Origin: Sandarakinorhabdus sp.
GTDB lineage: Bacteria > Pseudomonadota > Alphaproteobacteria > Sphingomonadales > Sphingomonadaceae
NCBI GenBank assembly: GCA_025458465.1
Contig: JALOSK010000025.1
Coordinates: 1-13,411, forward strand
DNA: 13,411 bases
Direction of reading: 5' to 3'
The notes beneath the pieces were generated by a model. It ran no database searches. It worked only from the letters and a program-made list of their open reading frames with translations, and had not been told where the DNA came from. The translations under genes were made by a program, and so were the position numbers. This document shows positions 1 through 6,519 of this stretch, piece by piece. The number at the start of each line of letters is the position of its first letter. Within the stretch, counting starts at the first letter, position 1.

Positions 1-161
1 TGCGGTTCGCGCGCCAGCACCCGCACATCGGCCATGGCGCGCGCCGCGCTGAACTGATCGGCCGGGGCGTCGGCCGGCAAGGGCGCCGGCGGCTGGATGC
101 GGATCACCGCCCACAGCAGGCCGGCCGCCAGCGTCGCCAGGAACAGCGCCCAGCGGTTCAC
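1..161 (-). CDS. Probable M28-family peptidase, N-terminal fragment (cut by window edge)
   Basis: Only the first 53 codons are inside the window. The reading starts at a GTG (161-159) that overlaps the TGA of the upstream kinase gene in a GTGA junction, so translation is probably coupled. The protein begins VNRWALFLATLAAGLLWAVI, a short basic start followed by one hydrophobic segment (about residues 5-20), which reads as a signal peptide or membrane anchor. It continues with a proline/alanine-rich linker and the stretch FSAARAMADVRVLAREPH. From memory, that stretch resembles the region just before the catalytic domain of membrane-anchored M28 zinc aminopeptidases, where FSAxRA and a later PHPTGS are typical. 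The metal ligands lie outside the window, so the family call is inference from this short N-terminus. Any other exported hydrolase with a similar leader remains possible. Confidence 0.6.
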   Translation of the reverse strand, partial: MNRWALFLATLAAGLLWAVIRIQPPAPLPADAPADQFSAARAMADVRVLAREP

Positions 162-1225
162 GCGCCGAGTTTCTTCGCCTGTTCGTACGCCAGATCGGCC
201 AGCGCCTCGAAGCCTTCGGCGGATTTCTTCGCGTGGGCCGATGTGGCGGTGCCGCGGATCACCCGGCCCTTGATGCCGTGGATGATGCCGGCCAGCCGGA
301 ACATGTTGTAGGCGACGTAAAAATCAATGTCCGGAATGCCGTCGCGGCCGGTGCGGCGGCAATAGGCATCGATATATTCGGCTTCCGTCGGCAGGCCCAG
401 CGCCGCCAGATCATTGCCCACCAGGCCCGTCGTGGTGCTGGGCGGCATCCGGTACATCATCAGGTGATAGGAAAAATCGGCCAGCGGGTGCCCGATGGTG
501 GAAAGTTCCCAGTCCAGCACCGCCACCACCTTCGGTTCGGTGGGATGGAAGATCATGTTGTCACAGCGATAATCACCGTGAACGATGGCGCTTTCATCGC
601 CCGCCGGGATGTTGGCCGGCAGCCATTCCACCAGCGCGTCCATCGCGGGATAGCGGCCGGCGTCCACATCTTCGAGATATTGCTTGGACCAGCGGCCGAT
701 CTGGCGGGCGAAATAATTGCCCGGCTTGCCGAAATCCTCCAGCCCGGCGGCGACATAGTCGATCATGTGCAGATCGGCCATCGTCTTGTTCATGGCATCG
801 AAATAGGCGCGGCGTTCCGGCACGGGCACGTCCGGGAAGGTGGTGTCCCAGATCACCCGGCCATCGACGCAGTCCATGATGTAGAACCAGGTGCCGATGA
901 CATCATTGTCCTGGCACAGCCCGAAGGTGCGGGCGACCGGGAAACCCTGGTTGTAGAGCGCGGTGATCACCCGATATTCACGGTCCACCGCGTGCGCCGA
1001 TGGCAGCAGCTGGCCCGGCGGCTTCCTGCGCAGCACATAATTCTGCTTCGGGGTGATCAGCTTGTAGGTTGGGTTGGACTGGCCGCCCTTGAACTGTTCG
1101 ATGGTGAGCGGGCCGGCATAGCCTTCCACGTTGGCCTGCATCCATTCGGCGAGGCGCCCGGCATCAATCTCCTGGCCGGGGCGCACCGCGCTGGTGCCCG
1201 AAAACTGCTGCTGCCGATCGCTCAT
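158..1225 (-). CDS. Phosphotransferase-family protein (APH/ACAD10-11 N-terminal kinase type)
   Basis: A 355-residue cytoplasmic protein of the aminoglycoside phosphotransferase (APH) fold. The N-lobe shows FKGGQSNPTYKL (about residues 45-56) in place of a glycine loop, then VLRRKPPG (64-71) with the putative nucleotide-binding lysine K68, and a conserved acidic residue in DREYRV (E83). The C-lobe carries the catalytic loop VHGDYRCDNMIF (215-226; D218 as catalytic base, N223 as metal ligand) and the metal-binding DWE at 238-240. GGQSN plus RRKPPG is typical of the subfamily related to the kinase domain of eukaryotic ACAD10/11, which phosphorylates 4-hydroxyacyl-CoAs; true antibiotic-resistance kinases look different. 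The substrate here is not known, and beta-oxidation of hydroxy fatty acids is only a guess. The ATG start is preceded by GGGGAGA about 9 bases upstream. It lies 40 bases after purD and overlaps the following peptidase gene by 4 bases. Confidence 0.88.
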   Translation of the reverse strand: MSDRQQQFSGTSAVRPGQEIDAGRLAEWMQANVEGYAGPLTIEQFKGGQSNPTYKLITPKQNYVLRRKPPGQLLPSAHAVDREYRVITALYNQGFPVARTFGLCQDNDVIGTWFYIMDCVDGRVIWDTTFPDVPVPERRAYFDAMNKTMADLHMIDYVAAGLEDFGKPGNYFARQIGRWSKQYLEDVDAGRYPAMDALVEWLPANIPAGDESAIVHGDYRCDNMIFHPTEPKVVAVLDWELSTIGHPLADFSYHLMMYRMPPSTTTGLVGNDLAALGLPTEAEYIDAYCRRTGRDGIPDIDFYVAYNMFRLAGIIHGIKGRVIRGTATSAHAKKSAEGFEALADLAYEQAKKLGA

Positions 1226-1265
1226 CTCGCCCGTCTCCCCACAGTGGCGGGATCAGCCCGGAACC

Positions 1266-2522
1266 TCAGGCGCTCTTGCCGATGTCCCGCCGGAAATGGC
1301 CGCCATGCCACCTTATCTTGCGAATAGCCGCATAGGCCAGCGCCCGCGCCTCGGAAATGTCATGGCCTGCCGCCGTGACATTGAGCACGCGCCCGCCGGC
1401 TGCAACCAACCGGCCATCGTCCGTGCGGCGGGTGCCGGCGTGGAAGATCTTGACGCCCAGCGCCTCTGCCGCCGGCAGCCCGTCGATCACCGTGCCCACC
1501 ACCGGCTTCCACGGATAGCCATTGGCGGCCATCACCACGGTCACGGCGGCGTCCTTGGTGAACCTGGGCTCAATATCGGCCAGCGTGCCGGTGGCCGTGG
1601 CCCACATCAATTCCACCATGTCGGTGTCCAGCCGCATCATCAGCACCTGGGCTTCGGGATCGCCCAGCCGCACGTTGTATTCGATCAGCATCGGGCCGTC
1701 CGCCGTCAGCATCAGGCCGGCATAAAGGAAGCCCTGGAACGGTGTGCCGCGTTCGCGCATCGCCTTCAACGTGGGGTGAACGATGCGATCGAGCGCCTGT
1801 TGCTGCAGCGCCGGGGTGAGGCGCAGCGAAGGCGAGAAGGCGCCCATGCCGCCGGTGTTGGGGCCTTCATCATCATCGCGCAGCCGCTTGTGGTCCTGTG
1901 CCGAAGGCAGCACGCGCACGGTTTCGCCGTCGGTCAGGACGAACAGGCTGGCCTCGGGACCCTCCAGACATTGTTCCACCACCACCGGGCCGTGAATCTC
2001 GGCCAGCGCCGCAAGGCCTTCCTCGTTGGTTTCAGCGACCGTGACGCCCTTGCCGCCCGCAAGGCCATCGGCCTTCACCACCACCGGCAACGGGTGCACC
2101 GCCACATAATGATGCGCATCGGCAGCGCCTGCAAAGCGGCGATAGCCCGCGGTGGGGATGTCATGCTCGGCGCACAGATCCTTGGTGAAGCCCTTGGATG
2201 CCTCCAGTTCGGCGGCGGCCTGCGATGGGCCCACCACCGGCACGCCGGCGCTGCGCAGCGCATCGGCCACGCCGGCCACCAGCGGGGCTTCCGGGCCGAT
2301 CACCACCAGATCGATCTTGTGTTCCGCCACGAAGGCCACCACGGCGGCCGGATCGGTAATCGCCAGCGCCACGCACTCCGCTTCGTCGGCGATGCCGGCA
2401 TTGCCGGGCGCGCACAGCAGGCGGCGGCAGCGCGGCGACTGGGCAAGACGCCAGCAGATGGCGTGCTCGCGGCCACCGCCGCCCAGCACGAGAATGGCCA
2501 AGGAATCAGGCAGGACGGTCAT
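1266..2522 (-). CDS. purD: Phosphoribosylamine-glycine ligase (GAR synthetase)
   Basis: Joins glycine to 5-phosphoribosylamine using ATP, the second step of de novo purine synthesis in the cytoplasm. The 418 residues carry the family marks in order: GGGGREHA (14-21) and PGNAG (39-43) in the N-terminal PreATP-grasp domain; VVVKADGLAGGKGV (147-160) in the ATP-grasp domain; RLRDDDEGPNTGGMGAFSP (213-231), the PurD signature loop; and EYNVRLGDPEAQ (281-292), the metal/ATP site, where most homologues have EFNVRFGDPE. Length is slightly below the roughly 430 of the E. coli enzyme. The ATG is preceded by GGGAGG at good spacing. It adds about 8 residues before the usual MxxLxxGxGGREHA start, with no better internal start. 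It diverges from xseA across 63 bases and is probably first gene of the operon running to the left edge. Confidence 0.97.
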   Translation of the reverse strand: MTVLPDSLAILVLGGGGREHAICWRLAQSPRCRRLLCAPGNAGIADEAECVALAITDPAAVVAFVAEHKIDLVVIGPEAPLVAGVADALRSAGVPVVGPSQAAAELEASKGFTKDLCAEHDIPTAGYRRFAGAADAHHYVAVHPLPVVVKADGLAGGKGVTVAETNEEGLAALAEIHGPVVVEQCLEGPEASLFVLTDGETVRVLPSAQDHKRLRDDDEGPNTGGMGAFSPSLRLTPALQQQALDRIVHPTLKAMRERGTPFQGFLYAGLMLTADGPMLIEYNVRLGDPEAQVLMMRLDTDMVELMWATATGTLADIEPRFTKDAAVTVVMAANGYPWKPVVGTVIDGLPAAEALGVKIFHAGTRRTDDGRLVAAGGRVLNVTAAGHDISEARALAYAAIRKIRWHGGHFRRDIGKSA

Positions 2523-2585
2523 CTTCCCTCCCTAACATGCCAAGATGTCGCGGCAAGACGCTTTGCCCCACCGCCCCCACGGTTT
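2523..2585. promoter_or_regulatory. Divergent promoter region between purD and xseA
   Basis: These 63 bases must hold the promoters of both purD (leftward) and the xseA operon (rightward) unless these overlap the coding regions. The purD Shine-Dalgarno sequence (GGGAGG on the minus strand) lies at its left end. I could not pick out convincing -35/-10 hexamers, a riboswitch-like fold or a clear PurR-type operator. Confidence 0.4.
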
Positions 2586-4052
2586 ATGGAAAGCCGCGTG
2601 AACGAAGCCACCAACAACACGCCCGAATATTCGGTGAGCGAGATCGCCGGCGCCCTGAAGCGCACGGTGGAAGCCGCCTTCGGGCAGGTGCGCGTGCGCG
2701 GCGAGCTTTCGCAGTTCCGCCGCCAGGCCAGCGGCCACTGGTATGGCAGCCTGAAGGACGAACGCGCGCTGATCGATCTCGCCATGTGGAAGGGCACCGC
2801 GCAGGGGCTCAGCTTCCGGCCGGAAGATGGCCTGGAAGTGATCGTCACCGGCAAGCTGACCACCTATCCGGGCCGATCGAAATATCAGCTGATCGTCGAG
2901 AAGATGGAACCGGCCGGCGTTGGCGCGCTGCTCGCCCAGATCGAGGCGCGGCGGCTGAAGTTGCAGGCCGAAGGCTTGTTCGATGCCGCCCGCAAGACGC
3001 CGCTGCCCTATCTGCCGCAGGTCATTGGCGTCGTCACCAGCCCCACCGGCGCGGTGATCCGCGATATCCTGCACCGGCTGGCCGATCGCTTCCCGCGCCA
3101 TGTTCTCGTGTGGCCAGTGGCAGTACAGGGCGAAGCATCGGCGGCGCAGGTGGCCGCCGCCATCGCCGGCTTCAACGCGATTCCCGAAGGCGGCCCAATT
3201 CCGCGCCCCGATCTGATCATCGTGGCGCGCGGCGGTGGTTCCATCGAGGATCTGGCCGCCTTCAACGAGGAAGCCGTGGTGCGCGCCGCCGCCGCCAGCC
3301 GCATCCCGCTGATCAGCGCGGTGGGCCATGAAACCGATACCACCCTGATCGATTATGCGTCCGACTGGCGGGCGCCAACCCCCACCGCCGCCGCCGAACG
3401 CGCCGTGCCGGTGCGCGCCGAACTGGCCGCCACGCTGACGATGCTGCATGGCCGGCAGGATACGGCGATGCTGCGCGGGCTGAAGCTGCGCGCCGAACGC
3501 GGCGAGGCGCTGGCCCGGCGGCTGCCATCGGCGCGCACCTTGCTGGGGCTGGCGGCGCAGCGGGTGGATGATCTGGCGATGCGCCTGCCCACCGCGCTGA
3601 CGGCGCGGGCCGATCGCATGGGCCTGCGGCTGGACAATGCCCGCGCCCGGCTGCGCCCCGATCTGCTCACCGCCCGCGTCACCGGCGGCCGGCAACGGCT
3701 GGACGGGCTGGCAGCGCGGTTGGCGCCGGCGCTGGCCCGCCCGCTGGCCGAGGATGCCCGAAAGCTGGCCCGCGCCGAAGCCGCCCTGCGCCCGTTCCTG
3801 CTGACAACACGGCTGCAGCGCGTGTCGGCACGGGTGGAACAGGCCGGCCGGATGCTGGCCAGCCTGGGGCCGGATCAGGTGCTGGCGCGCGGCTATGCCA
3901 TCGTGCGGCGCGGTCACGGGAAGGGGGGCGATGGCCATGTTGTCGCCACGGCAGCGGCAGCGGCGGGCGAAGACCGCTTGACGATCCGCTTTGCCGATGG
4001 CGAAACCCCGGTGTTCACCAAGCCACCGGCTGTTCAGGGAAGTCTGTTCTGA
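2586..4052 (+). CDS. xseA: Exodeoxyribonuclease VII large subunit
   Basis: Catalytic subunit of the single-strand-specific exonuclease VII, which pairs with several small XseB subunits and acts in DNA repair. The 488-residue reading has an N-terminal OB-fold (about 14-108, beginning EYSVSEIAGALKRTVEAAFG) and the XseA catalytic domain. The four residues recalled as catalytic in the E. coli enzyme (D155, R205, H238, D241) align with D160 in TSPTGAVIRDI, R215 in ARGGGSIEDL, and H248 and D251 in VGHETDTTLIDYASDWRAPTP. A long alanine/arginine/leucine-rich helical region follows (about 275-430) and then the terminal RGYAIVRR element. The start is uncertain. ATG 2586 has no Shine-Dalgarno, whereas the in-frame GTG at 2598 has GGAAAG 4 bases upstream, giving 484 residues. 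No xseB is in the window. The stop overlaps the next start by one base (TGATG). Confidence 0.96.
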   Translation: MESRVNEATNNTPEYSVSEIAGALKRTVEAAFGQVRVRGELSQFRRQASGHWYGSLKDERALIDLAMWKGTAQGLSFRPEDGLEVIVTGKLTTYPGRSKYQLIVEKMEPAGVGALLAQIEARRLKLQAEGLFDAARKTPLPYLPQVIGVVTSPTGAVIRDILHRLADRFPRHVLVWPVAVQGEASAAQVAAAIAGFNAIPEGGPIPRPDLIIVARGGGSIEDLAAFNEEAVVRAAAASRIPLISAVGHETDTTLIDYASDWRAPTPTAAAERAVPVRAELAATLTMLHGRQDTAMLRGLKLRAERGEALARRLPSARTLLGLAAQRVDDLAMRLPTALTARADRMGLRLDNARARLRPDLLTARVTGGRQRLDGLAARLAPALARPLAEDARKLARAEAALRPFLLTTRLQRVSARVEQAGRMLASLGPDQVLARGYAIVRRGHGKGGDGHVVATAAAAAGEDRLTIRFADGETPVFTKPPAVQGSLF

Positions 4053-4270
4053 TGCTCGATCGTTTCGGCCGCCCGGCCAGCCTCCATTATGAATCGGGCA
4101 GCTATCGCATCCTGTCGCCCGGCGATCACGTGCTGTGCGCCGTCACCCAGCAGCGCATTCCGCTGGCCGGGCTGCGGTACTGGAGCCACGAGTTGCAGGA
4201 AGCCTATTTCAACGCGGACATTGCCAGCGCTCGTTATGCCGAGATGCGCGCCAAGGGCATGTTCCCCTGA
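4052..4270 (+). CDS. DUF2093 domain-containing protein
   Basis: A 72-residue soluble protein, MLDRFGRPASLHYESGSYRI at its start, with the features I know from the alphaproteobacterial family DUF2093: the LHY...YRILSPGDHVLCAVT core (residues 11-32), IPLAGLRYWS (36-45) and QEAYFNADIA (49-58). It spans the whole family length. A single cysteine (C29) sits where family members often have one. The function is unknown. It starts on the last base of the xseA stop and ends on the first base of the next start (both TGATG). It is therefore probably made by translational coupling with xseA and the M23 gene. The xseA-DUF2093 pair occurs in other alphaproteobacteria as far as I recall, which hints at a link to exonuclease VII, but that is inference. 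Confidence 0.87.
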   Translation: MLDRFGRPASLHYESGSYRILSPGDHVLCAVTQQRIPLAGLRYWSHELQEAYFNADIASARYAEMRAKGMFP

Positions 4271-5106
4271 TGCGGTGGGCGCTGCCCCCACTGATCATCG
4301 CCGCGGTCGCCAGCGCTGCCGCTGCGCAGACCATGACGCAGGCCGAACCCATCACGGCCACACAGGGCCAGTTGCTGATCGCCAGCCTGCCCGCCGGCAG
4401 CCACGAACTGACGCTGGACGGCACGCCCGTGCATGTCGAACCCGATGGCCGCTTCATGGCCGGGGTGGACCGCGATTTCACCGGCAGCAAGCAACTGGCC
4501 TGGGTGATGCCTGATGGCAGCAACGCGCAGGCGGAACTCAAGGTGCAGCCGCGCGGCTGGGACATCAGCCGGCTGCCGGCCCGGCTCGCCACACCGGCCA
4601 ACCCCACGCCGGAATGGCTGGCCCAGCGCGCCGCGGAAGTGGCACAGATCCAGGCGGCGCGGGCCGAACCATCGGCGCATGATTTCTGGCGGCAGGGGTG
4701 GGCGTGGCCGGCAAGCGGTCGGGTGTCCACCCATTTCGGCGCCCAGCGCATCTATGGCGACACGCCGGCCAGCTATCACAGCGGGATGGACATCGCGGCG
4801 CCCACCGGAACGCCCGTGGTGGCACCGGCTGCGGGCGTGGTGCGACTGGCCACCGGGCCGTTCAGCCTTGAAGGCAATCTGGTCATCCTCGATCACGGGC
4901 GCGGCCTTCATTCGGCGATGCTGCACCTGTCGAAAATCGATGTCACGGTGGGCCAGACGGTGCAGCAGGGCGAGAAGATCGGCGAGATCGGCACCACCGG
5001 CCGTTCGACCGGGCCGCACCTGCACTGGGGCCTGTCGTGGAACGGCGTGCGCGTCGATCCCGAAGCGCTGCTGCCGCCGTTGCCGGCCGAGGCCCCGGCC
5101 CGGTGA
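4270..5106 (+). CDS. M23-family (LytM) zinc metalloendopeptidase, exported
   Basis: A 278-residue peptidoglycan endopeptidase of the LytM/lysostaphin type. Residues 1-19 (MRWALPPLIIAAVASAAAA) form a signal peptide with a probable AAA-Q cut. An all-beta region without recognised domain covers about 25-95. The peptidase domain runs from about 144 to 268, with zinc ligands H170 and D174 (HSGMD) and H252, catalytic H219 (MLHLSK) and H250 in GPHLHW. It carries the expected GTPVVAPAAGVV and GEIGTTGRSTGPHLHW strands. All metal and catalytic residues are present, so it should be active, unlike EnvC-type activators. It likely cuts cross-bridges in the periplasm. The ATG was chosen because it overlaps the DUF2093 stop and is followed directly by the signal peptide. 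A 4-base overlap (GTGA) joins it to the next gene. Confidence 0.93.
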   Translation: MRWALPPLIIAAVASAAAAQTMTQAEPITATQGQLLIASLPAGSHELTLDGTPVHVEPDGRFMAGVDRDFTGSKQLAWVMPDGSNAQAELKVQPRGWDISRLPARLATPANPTPEWLAQRAAEVAQIQAARAEPSAHDFWRQGWAWPASGRVSTHFGAQRIYGDTPASYHSGMDIAAPTGTPVVAPAAGVVRLATGPFSLEGNLVILDHGRGLHSAMLHLSKIDVTVGQTVQQGEKIGEIGTTGRSTGPHLHWGLSWNGVRVDPEALLPPLPAEAPAR

Positions 5107-5837
5107 GCGCCCCCGGCCTGTTCGCCCTGTCACCCGCCATCGACCGCGAGGCGGTGCGTCACGCCCTGGCGACCCGGCGCTTTGCCCAGATCGAGAATGT
5201 GCTGGAACCTCAGGCGGCAGAGGCCTTGTGGCAGGTGCTGCGCCACCAGACGCCGTTCGGCCTCGCCTGGGCCGGTGATGGCCAGCCGAGTGGACAGCAT
5301 GTGTCCCCCGAGCAGATGCGGCAATTCTCGCCGGCCCAGAAGGCTGCCATGGGGAACAGCGCGGCCAGTGCGGCCGGCGGCGGGCGGTTTGCCTTTCTGT
5401 ATGGCCAGTATCCGCTGGTGGAGTCGTACAAGCAGCAGTGGCACCCCGGTCATCCGCTCTACCAGCTGCTGGAAGAGATCAACGCGCCAGAGAGTATCGA
5501 ATTTGCCCGGACGGTGTCGGGCCATGGCGACATCATCCGCGCCGACGCGCAGGCAACCCTTTATGCCGGCGGTCATTTCCTGACCGAGCATGACGACCTC
5601 GTGGAAAGCGAAGGCCGCCGCCTGGCCTATGTGCTGAACCTGGCGCGGGACTGGCGGCCCGATTGGGGCGGCTATCTCAACATCCTGGACGACGCCGGCA
5701 ACATCGTGGCCGGCTTCATGCCACGCTTCAACTGCCTGAACCTGTTCACGGTGCCACTGCGCCACAACGTGTCGCTGGTGGCGCCATTCGCGCCGGTGGG
5801 CCGGTTGGCCATCACCGGCTGGTTCCGCAACCGCTGA
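5103..5837 (+). CDS. 2OG-Fe(II) oxygenase family protein
   Basis: A 244-residue cytoplasmic protein of the 2-oxoglutarate/Fe(II)-dependent dioxygenase superfamily (prolyl-4-hydroxylase-like, COG3751 type). The double-stranded beta-helix shows the iron triad: H163 and D165 in LTEHDDLV (160-167, HxD), and H221 in LRHNVSLV (219-226). R234 in GRLAITGWFR is the probable 2OG-binding residue. Between these lie RRLAYVLNLARDWRPDWGGY (172-191) and a loop where the substrate would bind. An N-terminal region of about 130 residues precedes the core. The substrate is unknown; hydroxylation of a protein side chain or a small molecule are both possible. The start is the GTG overlapping the M23 stop. A longer in-frame reading (from 5037) would run through the M23 gene and lacks support. 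Last gene of the four-gene run; only 9 bases separate it from the convergent gene. Confidence 0.9.
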   Translation: MSAPGLFALSPAIDREAVRHALATRRFAQIENVLEPQAAEALWQVLRHQTPFGLAWAGDGQPSGQHVSPEQMRQFSPAQKAAMGNSAASAAGGGRFAFLYGQYPLVESYKQQWHPGHPLYQLLEEINAPESIEFARTVSGHGDIIRADAQATLYAGGHFLTEHDDLVESEGRRLAYVLNLARDWRPDWGGYLNILDDAGNIVAGFMPRFNCLNLFTVPLRHNVSLVAPFAPVGRLAITGWFRNR

Positions 5838-5846
5838 CGCGGCGCC

Positions 5847-6404
5847 TCAGCGGTCCACGCGCTTGACGCGAATGGCCGTCTGTTCGTCCACGTTGGCCAG
5901 ATAGCTGCCCATGGCGGCCGCGCGGATGCGCACCTTCATGCCGGGCGCGGGATCGCGCCGCATGGTGCGGGCTTCCGTCTGTATCCAGCGGCTGCCGTCA
6001 TCCAGCGTGAAGCGCCAGTTGCCATCCCGGCCGGGGCTGGCGGCGCTGATCACCGCCTCGATGGCGTCGGGCACCCGATCCTCGGCATCGTCGGCCTTGC
6101 TGCTCTCCTCCGCACCGCCGCCGAACAGGCGGAAACCGGGCGGCGCGATGCCGAACAGGCCGCGCCGGGCCTTCGTCACCTGCTCGCGATCGCTCACCAC
6201 CACGTCGCGGCTTTCCACCGCGCTGGCCAGCGCTGCCACCCCGGCATCAAGACAGGCCAGCCGCTGGCCGGCATCGGTGATGGCCCGGCAATCCAGCAGC
6301 GTGCGCACCACGGCGGGTGGCGGGGTCTTTGGCGTTTCAGCCGCCAGCGCCGGCGTGACCGGCAGGACGAGGGCAACAGCAATGAAACGGGCGGCGCGAA
6401 GCAT
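5847..6404 (-). CDS. Exported protein of unknown function
   Basis: A 185-residue protein with a clear signal peptide (MLRAARFIAVALVLPVTPAL, cut probably after ALA at 20-22), so periplasmic or secreted. After a proline-rich linker comes VRTLLDCRAITDAGQRLACLDA (33-54), whose two cysteines (C39, C51) could form a disulfide. I know this CRxIxDxxxRLACxD pattern from many uncharacterised proteobacterial exported proteins. A basic patch KARRGLFGI (78-86), a glycine/acidic low-complexity segment (95-110) and a C-terminal beta-rich part with FTLDDGSRWIQTEA (132-145) follow. This part looks like a small barrel that may bind something, but no enzyme motif is visible. The ATG is preceded by GGGGAG 8 bases upstream. 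Longer in-frame readings start in or beyond the divergent gene and would bury the signal peptide. A perfect inverted repeat touches its ribosome-binding site. Confidence 0.82.
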   Translation of the reverse strand: MLRAARFIAVALVLPVTPALAAETPKTPPPAVVRTLLDCRAITDAGQRLACLDAGVAALASAVESRDVVVSDREQVTKARRGLFGIAPPGFRLFGGGAEESSKADDAEDRVPDAIEAVISAASPGRDGNWRFTLDDGSRWIQTEARTMRRDPAPGMKVRIRAAAMGSYLANVDEQTAIRVKRVDR

Positions 6405-6417
6405 GGCAAGAACTCCC

Positions 6418-6447
6418 CTGCGGTGTCCGGTCACCGTTACACCGCAG
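6418..6447. repeat. Nested inverted repeat between divergent genes (putative operator or hairpin)
   Basis: CTGCGGTGT (6418-6426) and ACACCGCAG (6439-6447) are perfect inverted 9-mers. The spacer holds a second small inverted pair, CGGT (6428-6431) and ACCG (6433-6436), around one base. The left arm touches the GGGGAG Shine-Dalgarno of the leftward gene. It could be a repressor site for both divergent genes or a hairpin in the leftward leader. It is followed by an alternating GC palindrome (6447-6460). Confidence 0.6.
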
Positions 6448-6519
6448 GCGCGCGCGCGCCAACCGGCTTGCCGCAACGCCGCCAGCAGGCCATGAACAGG
6501 GCACAGGAAAGGGGACGAG

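Noticed and set aside
158..1225. Antibiotic-resistance aminoglycoside kinase
   Set aside because: The HGD...N/DWE site is shared by the whole fold, but GGQSN and RRKPPG point to the ACAD10/11-like group and the context is housekeeping.
1131..2585. In-frame upstream extension of xseA through the purD region
   Set aside because: The first part is antisense to purD and does not resemble XseA; family similarity begins at the OB-fold after 2598.
2532..3938. Long open reading on the minus strand opposite xseA (468 codons)
   Set aside because: Antisense to a clear xseA gene; rich in Gly, His, Gln, Arg and Ala with no family motif, as expected from GC-rich codon bias.
6468..6496. TTGCCG-17-CATGAA as a promoter for the hydrolase gene
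   Set aside because: The spacing is right, but only four of six and three of six positions match, which is expected by chance.
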